Source: CAYHWW01 sp964360145 (lineage in GTDB: Bacteria; Bdellovibrionota; UBA1018; CAYHWW01). From it: a stretch of 9,645 nucleotides of DNA. Every line of letters begins with the position of its first letter. Positions within the stretch are counted from its first letter, which is position 1. Positions 1 through 5,813 of this stretch are shown here, one piece after another. Made by a program: the position numbers and the translations under genes. The stretch covers positions 1 to 9,645 of the forward strand of contig CAYHWW010000130.1 of assembly GCA_964360145.1 (NCBI GenBank), written 5' to 3'. The notes under the pieces are model-generated. The model was given only the letters and a program-made list of their open reading frames with translations. It was not told where the DNA came from and ran no database searches.

Positions 1-24
1 GGGGCGGGGGGGGCGGCGCCCCCC
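1..24. repeat. GC-only hairpin at the window edge
   Basis: Bases 8-14 (GGGGGGC) pair perfectly with 18-24 (GCCCCCC) around a 3-base loop (GGC). It lies about 50 bp downstream of the methyltransferase stop codon. No T tract follows it on the minus strand, so it is not a canonical intrinsic terminator. The run of G and C also makes this a likely spot for sequencing error. Confidence 0.4.
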
Positions 25-45
25 AACTAAAACTACGCCTGGGGT

Positions 46-74
46 TAAAAGACCGAGCCTACGGCCGAGCCTAC
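46..74. repeat. Fragment of palindromic repeat A end, duplicated in tandem
   Basis: Bases 47-61 (AAAAGACCGAGCCTA) match exactly, on the opposite strand, the outer end of repeat A1 at 1828-1842. The end is then partly repeated: CCGAGCCTACG occurs at about 53-63 and again at about 65-75. The remaining ~100 bp of an A element are not next to it; bases 1-45 are different sequence. This therefore looks like a truncated or rearranged end, directly behind the methyltransferase gene. The rest may lie outside the window. Confidence 0.5.
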
Positions 75-75
75 G

Positions 76-759
76 TTACGTGCGGTTGAAGGCTAGGACT
101 AGGATGTCTTGTGTGCCATTTTTACCCCGCACTTGCAGCGTGAGCTCATCGGCGCGCCAGCGGCGGCTTTTCATCTCATCGACAAAGGCTTGCAGGTAGG
201 GGCGCAGGGGGTCCGCAATGATGATGCGTCCACTTTTTCCAGCAAGGATCGTCAGCGCCTCGGCCACGGTGCCGGGGTGATCACGCTCGTAGAGGATATC
301 GCTGCCCACTACCCAGTCGTACCCCAGGGCTTTTATGGGTCGCAGCCCTTCCGTGGCGTTTAGATCCTTCCAATCCATCTTGCGGTAGTCCACCGTGACT
401 TTGTTCGCGGCGAGGTTCAGTTTCAAAAACTCAGGCACGTCGGGGTGGAAGTCCGTGGCTGTCACCACGGCGCCCAATTTCGCGGCGAGGAGGGACGGAA
501 GCGCCAGCCCACAGCCCACCTCCAGCACCCGGGCTCCCTTCAGCGTCGAGCCCATGGCTACCATGCTTTCGCATAGGGCCAGGGCGGCGGGCCACACCAC
601 GCCGAAATAGGGACAGAGGTCTTCGAGAAGCCGGGGGTCTTCGCCGGCGTTGATGCGGTCAAAGAGCTGGTCGACGGTGCTGTCCAGGTCTTCGAGCGCC
701 GTGATCCGCAAGGTCTGGGAACCGATAGCCACAGTTTCTGTTTTGAGTTTGTACTTCAT
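76..759 (-). CDS. Class I SAM-dependent methyltransferase (METTL21-like / Methyltransf_16 type)
   Basis: This 227-aa protein has the Rossmann-type SAM-binding core. Motif I is VLEVGCG at residues 78-84, the acidic residue ending strand 2 is D103 (TATD), and a D-I-L-Y motif lies at 154-157. An upstream Y-F-G-x-V-W-P-A segment (51-58) and the DxLY motif are typical of the METTL21/ETF-beta lysine methyltransferase-like group. That suggests a protein side chain as substrate, but the true substrate cannot be read from sequence. No membrane segment or signal peptide is seen, so it should be cytoplasmic. Its ATG overlaps the TGA of the pseudouridine synthase gene (ATGA at 756-759), and AAGGGA lies 6 nt upstream inside that gene, so translational coupling is likely. 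The pairing with an RNA-modifying enzyme would fit a translation-related target, but that is only inference. Confidence 0.8.
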   Translation of the reverse strand: MKYKLKTETVAIGSQTLRITALEDLDSTVDQLFDRINAGEDPRLLEDLCPYFGVVWPAALALCESMVAMGSTLKGARVLEVGCGLALPSLLAAKLGAVVTATDFHPDVPEFLKLNLAANKVTVDYRKMDWKDLNATEGLRPIKALGYDWVVGSDILYERDHPGTVAEALTILAGKSGRIIIADPLRPYLQAFVDEMKSRRWRADELTLQVRGKNGTQDILVLAFNRT

Positions 760-1784
760 CGGTCTTCCCTTAAAAGTTGGGCGATCTCTTCAGGCAGCGG
801 GCTCTTCACAGTCACCGGGGTGCCATCGTGTGGATGGAAAAAACTCAGTTCGCAGGCATGTAGCCCATGGCGCTTCAAGATGAGCGCCTCGCTCATCTCG
901 GGGGTGACCATGGCGTGATTGAGGTAGCTCAAAAAGACGCCGTCGATGCCAGCATAGAGTTTGTCCCCCACGACGGGGTGGCCGCAGGAAGCCAAGTGCA
1001 CCCGGATCTGGTGCTGGCGCCCGGTGCGGGGCATGGCCTCGACCAAGGTGAAACGGCGGGAGCGCTCGAGCACGCGGAACGCAGTGTAGGCCGTGAGCCC
1101 TTCGCCGTCGGAGCAAACCGCCATTTTCAGGCGCACGCTGGACACCGGGTCGTTGGACATGGACTTATCCACCACGAATTCGTCTTGCTCGATGACGCCG
1201 TAGCAGAGGGCGAGATATTTTTTCCGTACCTGGTGCTTGCGGAATTGAGCAACGAGATTGCCCGCTGTGGCGCTGGATTTGCCGATGAGGAGAACGCCGC
1301 TGGTTTCCCGGTCGATGCGGTGGACGAGGTAGAAATCGTCGCCCTGTTCGTAGCTCTCTTTGCGATCCGTGCGCAGGCGGGACAGGAGCGTGTTGAAGAA
1401 AAACCGCCCCGCCGGATGCACGGGCAGATTACCAGGCTTATCGATCACCAGGATGTGGTCGTCTTCAAACAACACCTGGTAGCCGAAATCCACCGCGGGC
1501 TCAGGGTGCCTTTTGTCGGTGATCACCTGTACTTCGTCACCGATCTGCAATGTGGTGCTCGGTTTCAACCGAGGGGTTTGGCCCAGGGACCGCGGGTTTA
1601 GAAGGATGCGCCCATCGTCGATGGCCGTTTGAATGAAGTTCCGGGACTTACGTTTGAGCTTGGTCTTTAAAAACACGTCCACCCGCCAGCCATCGTGGGA
1701 GTCATCCACCAGGTGGGTGGTGATGAAGGTCTCCTCTTGGCCATCGCGATGGATCAGTTCATGGCGTCTGTTCTCGCCGGGCAT
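756..1784 (-). CDS. RluA-family RNA pseudouridine synthase with N-terminal S4 domain
   Basis: This enzyme should isomerise specific uridines to pseudouridine in rRNA or tRNA. Numbering from an upstream GTG at 1799 (347 aa), an S4-like RNA-binding region spans about 37-95 (R-V-D-V-F-L ... R-I-L-L-N). The catalytic domain carries H-R-I-D-R-E-T-S-G at 160-168, with catalytic Asp163, and the family motif R-T-G-R-Q-H-Q-I-R-V-H at 258-268. Length and domain order are normal for RluA/RluC/RluD relatives; the exact target site cannot be assigned. I chose the ATG at 1784 (342 aa) because AGG stands 5 nt before it and the GTG at 1799 has no Shine-Dalgarno sequence; the five-residue difference is uncertain. 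It is the first gene of a two-gene unit, with the methyltransferase overlapping its stop by 4 bp. Repeat A1 ends 44 bp upstream of the ATG. Confidence 0.93.
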   Translation of the reverse strand: MPGENRRHELIHRDGQEETFITTHLVDDSHDGWRVDVFLKTKLKRKSRNFIQTAIDDGRILLNPRSLGQTPRLKPSTTLQIGDEVQVITDKRHPEPAVDFGYQVLFEDDHILVIDKPGNLPVHPAGRFFFNTLLSRLRTDRKESYEQGDDFYLVHRIDRETSGVLLIGKSSATAGNLVAQFRKHQVRKKYLALCYGVIEQDEFVVDKSMSNDPVSSVRLKMAVCSDGEGLTAYTAFRVLERSRRFTLVEAMPRTGRQHQIRVHLASCGHPVVGDKLYAGIDGVFLSYLNHAMVTPEMSEALILKRHGLHACELSFFHPHDGTPVTVKSPLPEEIAQLLREDR

Positions 1785-1827
1785 GAGGACCTGTACCACG
1801 GCGAAGCAGGCGCCATCATCAATGATT

Positions 1828-1951
1828 TAGGCTCGGTCTTTTCCCGCCTGGCTTCGTTGCTCCTCCTCGTGGCTCCACGCAGCGGGCAGCAGCCCGCTTT
1901 GGTCGCTCACTCGTCGTCGCGTCTCGCCAGGCGGAAAAATACCTTCGCCTA
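1828..1951. repeat. Palindromic intergenic repeat, family A, copy 1 (A1)
   Basis: This 124-bp element has imperfect inverted ends (1828-1852 against 1926-1951) that would pair over about 23 positions. Its central hairpin is AGCGGGC (1881-1887), loop AGCA, GCCCGCT (1892-1898). It matches the reverse complement of 5814-5938 with only about 8 substitutions and one 1-base gap. It lies between the START-domain gene (stop at 1996) and the pseudouridine synthase gene. A1 has two stem mismatches that A2 does not have. No coding role is apparent, although part of it can be read as a short arginine-rich ORF. It may be a mobile repeat that also shapes the transcript end of the START gene; the mobility is inferred from the second copy. 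Confidence 0.85.
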
Positions 1952-1995
1952 CTCAGAACTTTGTTTGAGGATCCGCGGCAAAACAGAGTCTGCGA

Positions 1996-2712
1996 TTACA
2001 GCGCACTGGTGGTGGCTGTAGCCGCGGCCTGGGCCTTATCGAAGAGGGTCTTGTACTCAGCGTGTTCCACCACGTCGGCCTTGGAGCTCTGCACGGCGAG
2101 GCTTTGCAGCGTCTTTCGGGGCCAGGACTTCTGGATGATGTTCACGATCCACTTGGGCACGGCGCCCTTGGGGTCGGCGAGGATCTGCACGGTGACCCGG
2201 GTCTTGGAGCCGTCTTCCAGGGCTTCGAGCTTGTAGCTCGAATTGGTGATCTCACCCCGTACGCAGCAGTCTTGCTCGGGCATGTCAGGGTGTTCCACGG
2301 ACTTCAGCGTCACGAACAGAGTCCGTTGAGGTACGTCCAGGGTGGCTTGAGCGCGGAACACAAAGTCCCGGTCTCGCACAGGCCAGGGAGCTGAGGAGCG
2401 GTTGTATTCGATACGCTCCAACATCGAAAAGACCTGCAGATCTTTTGCTGCCACCGCACGGTCTATCCACTCGAGCTTCCGCCCCGTGTCGGTGAGCACG
2501 GAGACAATCTTTGAGAGGCGGGCATCGATCACAGTGGTACCGCGGAATTCCACCATGGGGCTGTCAGGCCACTCGCGCCTTTCCGTGACGACGCCATCGT
2601 CGGTGCTGACCACTTCCCACTGGGGCTCGGGAGCAGTCGTCGGCTCTTCAGCCCAGGCGAGCGCGGCAGCCAGTAAGGCCATGGCCACAATGGCCTTTTT
2701 CAAACCCTTCAT
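1996..2712 (-). CDS. Exported START-domain (SRPBCC fold) protein
   Basis: From the ATG at 2712 this is 238 aa. It begins with a typical signal peptide: M-K-G-L-K-K, then a hydrophobic run I-V-A-M-A-L-L-A-A-A-L-A-W-A ending at AWA before EEP. The rest resembles a START/lipid-binding domain of the SRPBCC fold, with E-W-P-D-S-P early, a P-W-P-V-R-D-R-D-F-V-F stretch in the middle and a long C-terminal helix ending A-A-A-T-A-T-T-S-A-L. Bacterial START proteins are thought to bind lipids or other hydrophobic ligands, and here the periplasm is the likely location. The frame continues to 2736, but the inner ATG is preferred: it has an extended ribosome binding match (AATGGGGTGATT against AAGGAGGTGATT) and makes a correct signal peptide. 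It stands alone with its own promoter. The ligand is unknown. Confidence 0.8.
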   Translation of the reverse strand: MKGLKKAIVAMALLAAALAWAEEPTTAPEPQWEVVSTDDGVVTERREWPDSPMVEFRGTTVIDARLSKIVSVLTDTGRKLEWIDRAVAAKDLQVFSMLERIEYNRSSAPWPVRDRDFVFRAQATLDVPQRTLFVTLKSVEHPDMPEQDCCVRGEITNSSYKLEALEDGSKTRVTVQILADPKGAVPKWIVNIIQKSWPRKTLQSLAVQSSKADVVEHAEYKTLFDKAQAAATATTSAL

Positions 2713-2724
2713 AATCACCCCATT
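2713..2724 (-). promoter_or_regulatory. Ribosome binding site that decides the START-protein start
   Basis: On the minus strand AATGGGGTGATT stands directly before the ATG at 2712. It pairs with the 16S anti-SD sequence over an unusually long stretch, with about two mismatches to AAGGAGGTGATT. This supports the inner ATG over the upstream in-frame start at 2736, which lies within or next to the predicted promoter. Confidence 0.55.
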
Positions 2725-2736
2725 CAGTTGCCACAA

Positions 2737-2765
2737 AAAATAGCGATGGCGCTTCAGGGTGTCAC
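2737..2765 (-). promoter_or_regulatory. Predicted sigma-70-type promoter of the START gene
   Basis: On the minus strand, GTGACA (2765-2760, 5/6 match to TTGACA) and TATTTT (2742-2737, 4/6 match to TATAAT) are separated by exactly 17 bp. Transcription would start near 2730, leaving a 5' leader of about 18 nt that carries the ribosome binding site. This is prediction by eye only. Confidence 0.5.
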
Positions 2766-2855
2766 GACGCGGTGGGTTATTGGTTAAAATCTCTTCATTC
2801 TTGGCTCATCCTGCCTTCATGAGATGGGGTCACGCTGATCCTTAGGAGGCGCATC

Positions 2856-3068
2856 ATGAACCACCAACACCTGAAGCTGCCGGAAGGTCATCATGGAAGA
2901 GACCCGCCTTGGCCCGGGGCAGCCGGGCCCCCTAAGGGTAGATCGTCGATAAAGGGCCATCTGCTTCGTTGTCGTTCGTCGCCCGCTCCACGCGGCGCAT
3001 CTGGCCCTTTCTCAACGATCTATAACCGGTGCCGATGGTGCGTCCTCAGGGGGCGTTTGGTTTTTTAG
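2856..3068 (+). CDS. Doubtful 70-aa ORF behind a strong ribosome binding site
   Basis: AGGAGG lies 6 nt upstream of this ATG, one of the strongest Shine-Dalgarno matches in the window. The first ~24 residues (M-N-H-Q-H-L-K-L-P-E-G-H-H-G-R-D, then proline/glycine-rich) precede repeat B; the rest of the frame runs through that repeat and so is probably not selected as protein. It could be a relic of a gene cut by the repeat, a leader peptide or chance. A second ATG at 2893 (19 codons, GGAAGG upstream) in another frame is also possible. I do not recognise the protein and consider the full length unlikely to be real. Confidence 0.2.
   Translation: MNHQHLKLPEGHHGRDPPWPGAAGPPKGRSSIKGHLLRCRSSPAPRGASGPFSTIYNRCRWCVLRGRLVF
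2911..2929. repeat. GC-rich hairpin next to repeat B
   Basis: GGCCCGG (2911-2917) and CCGGGCC (2923-2929) form a perfect 7-bp stem with a 5-base loop. Its right arm overlaps the left end of repeat B, so the two structures would compete. No T tract follows. Confidence 0.4.
2927..3054. repeat. Palindromic intergenic repeat, family B
   Basis: This 128-bp element has nested inverted repeats. The outer ends GCCCCCTAAGG (2927-2937) and CCTCAGGGGGC (3044-3054) pair at 10 of 11 positions; the inner arms 2941-2959 and 3002-3020 pair at 17 of 19. The right side holds about 23 extra bases between its two arms. The core contains GCTTCGTTG (2963-2971) and GCTCCACGC (2985-2993), both found with nearly the same spacing in repeats A1 and A2. 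Size, palindromic design and core relate it to family A although the stems differ. It lies 10 bp behind the aldehyde dehydrogenase stop codon and could fold in that transcript. Confidence 0.75.
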
Positions 3069-4471
3069 CCCAGCACCCGTCCGGCCCCCAGGGCTAGGAA
3101 TTTGGGTTCGGTCATTTCTTCCATGGCGGATTCCAACCCCTCGCGTCCGAAGCCGCTGTCTTTGACCCCCCCGTAGGGCTGGTGGTCGTAGCGGGTTGTG
3201 GGGACATCGTTGATGATGAGTCCCCCTACATGGAGTTCCTCATAAGCCCGTTCGATGAGGGCCAAATCGTTTGTATAGAGCCCTGCCTGGAGGCCGTAGT
3301 GGCTGGCGTTCACAAGCCTCAGGGCATCCTCAGTGGTGGATACCGCTCGCCCCGTGGCCACGGGGCCGAAGACCTCTTCGCGCACGAGGGGAGAGGAGGG
3401 GTCGGCGTCTTCCACAAAAACTGGAGCCAGCAGGGTTTTGCAATCCCCTGCGCCCACAAGTTTCACGGATGTGTGGTGACGCCCCTTGGCGGTGGCGAGG
3501 TCTTTTTCGATGCGGGCCCGGGCACCGCCGTTGATGAGGGGGCCGCACACCACGGCGGGGTCCGCGGGGTTGCCATAAGGGGTGGCCTGGGTTGCCGCCA
3601 CCATGGCGTCACGGAAGGCGGGCCAGAGATTTTCGGCGCAGGCCACGTTTTGCACCGAGATGCAGGATTGTCCCGCATAGCCGTAGGCAGCACCCGCCAC
3701 CCGCCGGGCGATGCCAGGCAGGTCGGCCTCGGGCACGTCGGGGGCGATGAGGCACCAGGCGTTGCCCCCCAACTCCAGGGTGACCGGTTTCTTGGGCGCC
3801 TGCTCCCGGATGAGCCAACCCACCCGGGCGGAACCGGTGAAAGACACCATGGCCACTTCAGGGGCAGCGGTGAGCCGGGCTGTTTGCTCGTCGGTGGCCG
3901 CCACCACACCCATCAAGTTCAAGCCCGGGGCGTGTTTTTCCACCAGACCAGCCAGCTCCAACGCCGTGAGCGGGGCCTGGGGAGATGGCTTCACTAGAAT
4001 CGTGTTGCCGCTGGCCAGCGCTGGCGCCACTTTGTGGGCCACCAGGTTCAGGGGGAAGTTGAAGGGCGTGATGCCCAGAATGAGCCCCCGCGGAAAACGC
4101 GTGACGATGCCCATGCCGGGGCGCCCGTTCTTCGTGGTGTCCAGGCGCAGCACCTTGCCGCCGAAGCGCAGGGCTTCGCCAGCGGCCCAATGGAACACGC
4201 CGATGGCTCGGTCCACTTCGACTTCCGCGAAGCGCCGGGGTTTGCCCGCCTCTTTGCTGATGAGGGTGACGAAGGTTTCGCGATTGTCCGTGAGGCCCTG
4301 GGCCACGGCGGTGAGAACCCCATGGCGCTCAGCACTGGTGGAGCGGGCCCATGCTTTGGCGGCGGCAGCGCCTCGGGTCACTATCTTGCCGAGCTCTTGA
4401 TCGGTGGGAATGGGCACGTCGCCCAGCGCGGCGCCGTCATAGGGATTCGTCACTTTGAGCACGGGGCTCAT
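3065..4471 (-). CDS. NAD(P)-dependent aldehyde dehydrogenase
   Basis: This 468-aa ALDH-superfamily enzyme should oxidise an aldehyde to the acid (or thioester) in the cytoplasm. The key residues are present: oxyanion Asn138 (P-F-N-F-P), cofactor Lys161 (L-V-K-P-S), general base Glu233 (E-L-G-G-N), catalytic Cys270 (G-Q-S-C-I-S-V-Q) and cofactor Glu366 (E-E-V-F-G-P). The G-Q-S-C-I-S-V-Q form and the F-N-F-P-L-N-L-V-A-H-K segment point to the group with lactaldehyde, phosphonoacetaldehyde and non-phosphorylating glyceraldehyde-3-phosphate dehydrogenases; the substrate cannot be fixed. Proline replaces the Glu that favours NAD three residues after the cofactor Lys in some ALDHs, so NADP use is possible. 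Its ATG overlaps the stop of the 218-aa gene (ATGA), with GGGAG 5 nt upstream. Length is normal and the gene looks intact. Repeat B follows it. Confidence 0.93.
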   Translation of the reverse strand: MSPVLKVTNPYDGAALGDVPIPTDQELGKIVTRGAAAAKAWARSTSAERHGVLTAVAQGLTDNRETFVTLISKEAGKPRRFAEVEVDRAIGVFHWAAGEALRFGGKVLRLDTTKNGRPGMGIVTRFPRGLILGITPFNFPLNLVAHKVAPALASGNTILVKPSPQAPLTALELAGLVEKHAPGLNLMGVVAATDEQTARLTAAPEVAMVSFTGSARVGWLIREQAPKKPVTLELGGNAWCLIAPDVPEADLPGIARRVAGAAYGYAGQSCISVQNVACAENLWPAFRDAMVAATQATPYGNPADPAVVCGPLINGGARARIEKDLATAKGRHHTSVKLVGAGDCKTLLAPVFVEDADPSSPLVREEVFGPVATGRAVSTTEDALRLVNASHYGLQAGLYTNDLALIERAYEELHVGGLIINDVPTTRYDHQPYGGVKDSGFGREGLESAMEEMTEPKFLALGAGRVLG

Positions 4472-5124
4472 GGGGTCTCCCAGGCACCAAAGAGGCTTTT
4501 CAAATAGTAGCTGCTCTGGCGGGCGCCGGCCAGTATGCGCTCACCGTAAAGAGTGGCGAACTCCCGTGCCAGGTCACCCAAATAAGAAATCTGGTTTTCT
4601 TCCGTCTCGCCATCCCAGGAGAGCAGGCGGGTCGCCGTGGAGATCTCCTCGAGCAAATGCCCAGGTTGCAGCACGCTCTCCAGGATCCAGAGGGCCCCTA
4701 CAAATTCCAACTCGTTACCAACACTGATTTTCTTCCAGTAGTCTTGGAAGGCCGCATCTGCCTTGGCAATAGGGGCGGGACACTTCAATTTGGCCGCGAG
4801 TGTCGCGAGTTTTTTAGCCTTCTCTTCGTGGAGTTTTTTCCACTTGAGGGCTTCTGTGAAGTAGCGGGTGACGGAGGGTTTTTCGCTGACGAGGAGAGCT
4901 CGCTCCAACTGGGATTTACGGGGGGCGTAAACCAGGCTGAGGGTGACCCAGAGGGTTTCCGGCATGGGGCGTTTGCCCGCGGCACGGCTCACGATGACGC
5001 CGCAGTCCCGGGCGGTTTCACGGGCCAGGGTCATCAGCTCATCCTGTAGGGTGAGCTGGGGGGGCGGTGGCTCCGTGGGGGCGGGAATGATGTTGATCGC
5101 GGGCTGGATTTGCACTGTGCTCAT
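4468..5124 (-). CDS. Unknown 218-aa protein coupled to the aldehyde dehydrogenase
   Basis: I do not recognise this family. The N-terminus is proline-rich (I-I-P-A-P-T-E-P-P-P-P-Q at about 12-23). The body is mostly helical by composition, with a Lys/Glu-rich charged helix around 92-113 (K-W-K-K-L-H-E-E-K-A-K-K-L) and aromatic residues near the end (S-S-Y-Y-L-K-S-L-F-G-A-W). No signal peptide, membrane segment or known catalytic motif is seen. Codon use looks like that of the neighbours, so it is probably a real gene. It overlaps the aldehyde dehydrogenase by 4 bp and starts 39 bp after the secreted-protein gene, so all three may be co-transcribed. Its start codon lies in the loop of a short inverted repeat (5111-5131), and no strong ribosome binding site precedes it. 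A role linked to the dehydrogenase is inference from position only. Confidence 0.75.
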   Translation of the reverse strand: MSTVQIQPAINIIPAPTEPPPPQLTLQDELMTLARETARDCGVIVSRAAGKRPMPETLWVTLSLVYAPRKSQLERALLVSEKPSVTRYFTEALKWKKLHEEKAKKLATLAAKLKCPAPIAKADAAFQDYWKKISVGNELEFVGALWILESVLQPGHLLEEISTATRLLSWDGETEENQISYLGDLAREFATLYGERILAGARQSSYYLKSLFGAWETP

Positions 5125-5131
5125 AAGTGCA
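5111..5131. repeat. Small inverted repeat around the start codon of the 218-aa gene
   Basis: TGCACT (5111-5116) and AGTGCA (5126-5131) are perfect inverted arms. In minus-strand mRNA the 9-base loop contains the ATG at 5124-5122. It could tune translation initiation, act as an operator, or be chance; a 6-bp stem is short. Confidence 0.35.
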
Positions 5132-5163
5132 GTGTCCCGAAGGTGGCGCGATTCGGCAACCAG

Positions 5164-5670
5164 TCAGTTGGGCTTGTCGCTGCCGGGTTTGGGTTTGCCT
5201 GCGGGCACTGGCATGCGCGCAGGGATGGACGGGGGAGGTGTGTCCTGGTCTTCCGTCGGCGTATTGTCAACGATCTGCAGCGTGGGTTGGGGCGTGTCCA
5301 GAGCATCGGGGCGACGGCGCTCTTCACCATCAGGCCGCTCCTCGTCGTGGCTATCCGGAGCGTCGGGCATCTCAGGGCCGTTGCCATCGCCATTGGGGCC
5401 CTCGCGACGGGGGCGTCCGGGGGTGGTGATGATCATCGAATCATCCACTTCTTCGCCGGTGCCGATATCGATGGTGATGCAAAGGGCGGTAGGTTCGCCC
5501 AAGTCGTGGGCACAGCACGAGGGCTGAGACTCCACAACCTGGGCGCGCGCTGCCGGCAGCCCCCCAGCCACCAGCAACGCAAGAATGAAATAACCGAGCG
5601 GCAAGCCGCCTCTACTTATTCGCTGAACCCCTAGGGACCTCTGGGCCTTTGTTTGGAATCTGTTTTCCAT
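5164..5670 (-). CDS. Small secreted acidic, proline-rich protein of unknown function
   Basis: From the ATG at 5670 this is 168 aa. It begins with a long signal peptide: a basic region (about residues 1-21), the hydrophobic run L-P-L-G-Y-F-I-L-A-L-L-V-A-G-G, then P-A-A-R-A with probable cleavage after Ala43. The mature part holds C52-C53 and C64 near its start, a short ordered-looking stretch (A-L-C-I-T-I-D-I-G), then about 95 residues rich in Pro, Asp, Glu and Arg that should be disordered. The frame stays open upstream to 5925, but that extension runs into repeat A2 and lacks a signal peptide, so I reject it. The ribosome binding site is weak (GGGA about 8-9 nt upstream). It is probably the first gene of a unit with the 218-aa protein and the aldehyde dehydrogenase. 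I do not recognise the family. Confidence 0.6.
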   Translation of the reverse strand: MENRFQTKAQRSLGVQRISRGGLPLGYFILALLVAGGLPAARAQVVESQPSCCAHDLGEPTALCITIDIGTGEEVDDSMIITTPGRPRREGPNGDGNGPEMPDAPDSHDEERPDGEERRRPDALDTPQPTLQIVDNTPTEDQDTPPPSIPARMPVPAGKPKPGSDKPN

Positions 5671-5785
5671 TCTATTTTCCCAGTGATCCTGCTCGTGACT
5701 AACTACCTGTTTTAACCACTCCAGGCAGTCCTTACATGGTTGCAGCTTGAAACGACAAGGGGGGGCGAAAAAAAATTCAGACCAA

Positions 5786-5796
5786 GCCCTATAATA
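5786..5796 (-). promoter_or_regulatory. Possible -10 region upstream of the secreted-protein operon
   Basis: In an AT-rich stretch, the minus strand reads TATTAT (5796-5791), 120 bp upstream of the start at 5670. No convincing -35 box is found at 16-18 bp, where the end of repeat A2 begins. The plus strand of the same place reads TATAAT (5790-5795), also without a -35, and has no gene to serve. This is a weak candidate. Confidence 0.25.
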
Positions 5797-5813
5797 TTTA
5801 CAGAGTCCAAGCC

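Larger units (their letters stand above)
2713..3064. other. 352-bp gap without a firm gene
   Basis: Between the START gene start and the aldehyde dehydrogenase stop I see the START promoter (2737-2765), a TAAAAT hexamer at 2785-2790 without a good -35 on the plus strand, an AGGAGG site before a doubtful ORF (2844-2855), a GC-rich hairpin (2911-2929) and palindromic repeat B (2927-3054). A T6 run at 3061-3066 ends the gap and overlaps the dehydrogenase stop codon. I recognise no RNA gene here. Confidence 0.6.

Noticed and set aside
867..1601. Long plus-strand ORF (244 aa) inside the pseudouridine synthase gene
   Set aside because: The opposite strand carries the complete RluA motifs with normal length; this frame has no recognisable domain and is a GC-rich shadow.
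1828..1951. CRISPR repeat or tRNA-like reading of repeat A1
   Set aside because: There are no regularly spaced repeats with variable spacers, and the palindrome does not give a cloverleaf with anticodon and T-loop features.
3036..3066. Plus-strand intrinsic terminator (hairpin CGTCC...GGGCG followed by T6)
   Set aside because: The stem is only 5 bp with a G-T pair, a TTTGG stretch separates it from the T6 run, and no established plus-strand gene needs it. The arm belongs to repeat B.
3182..4507. Several long plus-strand ORFs over the aldehyde dehydrogenase gene
   Set aside because: They oppose a complete enzyme with all catalytic residues. Long open antisense frames are expected at this GC content.
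5781..5800. TATAAT on the plus strand as a promoter
   Set aside because: There is no -35 box at proper spacing and nothing downstream except repeat A2 and the antisense of rnd.
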